This document shows, piece after piece, positions 14,990-15,699 of a stretch of DNA of 15,699 nucleotides (its first letter is position 1; each line of letters opens with the position of its first letter). Source of the stretch: CADCTB01 sp038214685 (GTDB taxonomy: Bacteria; Actinomycetota; Acidimicrobiia; Acidimicrobiales; AC-14); contig JBBQRO010000070.1 of NCBI GenBank assembly GCA_038214685.1, forward strand, positions 1 to 15,699. Direction: 5' to 3'. Both the position numbers and the translations under genes were made by a program. Below the pieces are notes generated by a model, which was not told the DNA's origin, made no database searches, and worked only from the letters and a program-made list of their open reading frames with translations.

Positions 14990-15699
14990 TCACGGGAGCA
15001 CCGACATCGACATCCCGTAGTCAGCGTCGCTGTCGGTCCACCACCCGATGGTCTCCAGACCGGCTGCGGCCAGCTCGGTGACCACGCCGTCGGCGCGGAA
15101 CTTGGCGCTGATCTCGGTGCGCAGATCCTCGTCGGCGGCGAAGTCCACGGTCATGTCGAGCGCGGTGATGTGCACCGTCTGGGCGTCACGGGCCCGCAGC
15201 CTCATCTCCACCCACTCCCGCTCGTCATCCCAATGGGCAACGTGGGCGAAACAGTCGAGGTCGAAGTCGGCTCCGAGCTCACGATTCAGGCGGCGCAGGA
15301 CGTTGCGGTTGAACTCGGCGGTGACACCCGCGGCGTCGTCGTAGGCGGCACGCAGACGACTGGGGTCTTTGACCAGGTCGGTGCCGAGCAGCAGCGTGTC
15401 CCCCGGAGACATGCTTGCCGCCAGGCTGGACAGGAACGCTGCCCTCGGCTTGGGCAGGAGATTACCGATGGTGCCGCCCAGGAACGCCACCAGACGTCGG
15501 CCGCCTCCCGGCAGCTCGCCGAGGTGACGCTCGAAGTCGCCGGCCACCCCGTGCACCTCAATTCCCGGGTAGGCACCGGCCATCCTCATGGCGCTGCCGG
15601 TGAGGACGGGCAGGCTGATCTCGAAGGGAACGTAGCGGCGGAGCCGGCCGGTCCCGGCGAGGGCGTCGAGCAGAAGCCGCGTCTTGTCCGAGTTGCCCG
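14990..15699 (-). CDS. egtD: L-histidine N-alpha-methyltransferase EgtD (5' partial)
   Basis: EgtD trimethylates histidine to hercynine, the first step of ergothioneine biosynthesis. About 236 codons (with stop) are visible; the N-terminus lies beyond the right edge, and whole proteins are about 320 residues. Visible family blocks are GNSDKTRLLLDAL next to the right edge, FLGGTIGNLLP, the LVKD loop, AYDDAAGVTAEFNRNVL, NRELGADFD, and the C-terminal HWDDEREWVEMRLRA. The protein ends DADYGMSMSVLP. The membrane-protein gene follows after 36 nt, then the FAD oxidoreductase and msrB, linking ergothioneine production with thiol redox genes. EgtB and other pathway genes are not in view and may lie to the right. 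Confidence 0.92.
   Translation of the reverse strand, partial: GNSDKTRLLLDALAGTGRLRRYVPFEISLPVLTGSAMRMAGAYPGIEVHGVAGDFERHLGELPGGGRRLVAFLGGTIGNLLPKPRAAFLSSLAASMSPGDTLLLGTDLVKDPSRLRAAYDDAAGVTAEFNRNVLRRLNRELGADFDLDCFAHVAHWDDEREWVEMRLRARDAQTVHITALDMTVDFAADEDLRTEISAKFRADGVVTELAAAGLETIGWWTDSDADYGMSMSVLP

Noticed and set aside
1..15699. Mobile elements, CRISPR arrays, tRNA genes
   Set aside because: No transposase or integrase motifs, regularly spaced repeats or tRNA-like cloverleaf sequences were found on reading.

Overview
The window is GC-rich DNA with frequent GTG and TTG starts, genes packed with 4-nt overlaps, and an egtD (ergothioneine) gene. This fits a high-GC actinobacterium, possibly of an environmental lineage such as Acidimicrobiia; the lineage is an inference. 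No rRNA, tRNA, CRISPR array, insertion sequence or integrase was seen.

Layout. (1) 1..10011, minus strand: a tightly spaced set of eight genes read right to left. They are a membrane molybdopterin oxidoreductase, a SAM methyltransferase, an enolase-superfamily (mandelate racemase type) enzyme, a four-helix membrane protein, a gluconate 2-dehydrogenase subunit 3-like protein, a GMC flavoprotein with a cysteine cluster, a glycogen-debranching-type glucosidase, and a ThDP-dependent pyruvate oxidase/acetolactate synthase-like enzyme cut by the left edge. Most junctions are 4-nt overlaps or gaps of a few bases, so this looks like one operon. A sugar or sugar-acid oxidation role is plausible but inferred. 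(2) 10067..10989, minus: a thioredoxin-fold redoxin whose active-site codon is an in-frame UGA. (3) 10990..11157: divergent promoter region. (4) 11158..12595, plus: a DUF4383-like membrane protein and a beta-propeller lipoprotein. (5) 12604..15699, minus: egtD (cut by the right edge), a small membrane protein, an FAD/NAD(P) disulfide-type oxidoreductase and msrB, closely packed and probably one redox-protection operon.

The main discovery is the gene at 10067..10989. The TGA at 10740-10738 falls exactly where relatives carry the redox-active cysteine (GSxTC-P, here GSET-UGA-P). The same frame continues through the rest of the thioredoxin fold. A perfect 6-bp GC hairpin with an AGUU loop begins 11 nt after the UGA, matching the position and loop rule of bacterial SECIS elements. 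I read it as a selenoprotein. The predicted soluble part has no cysteine at all. A probable single-base frameshift near 10213 separates the main frame from a C-terminal membrane helix, so a pseudogene or a sequencing error must be excluded.
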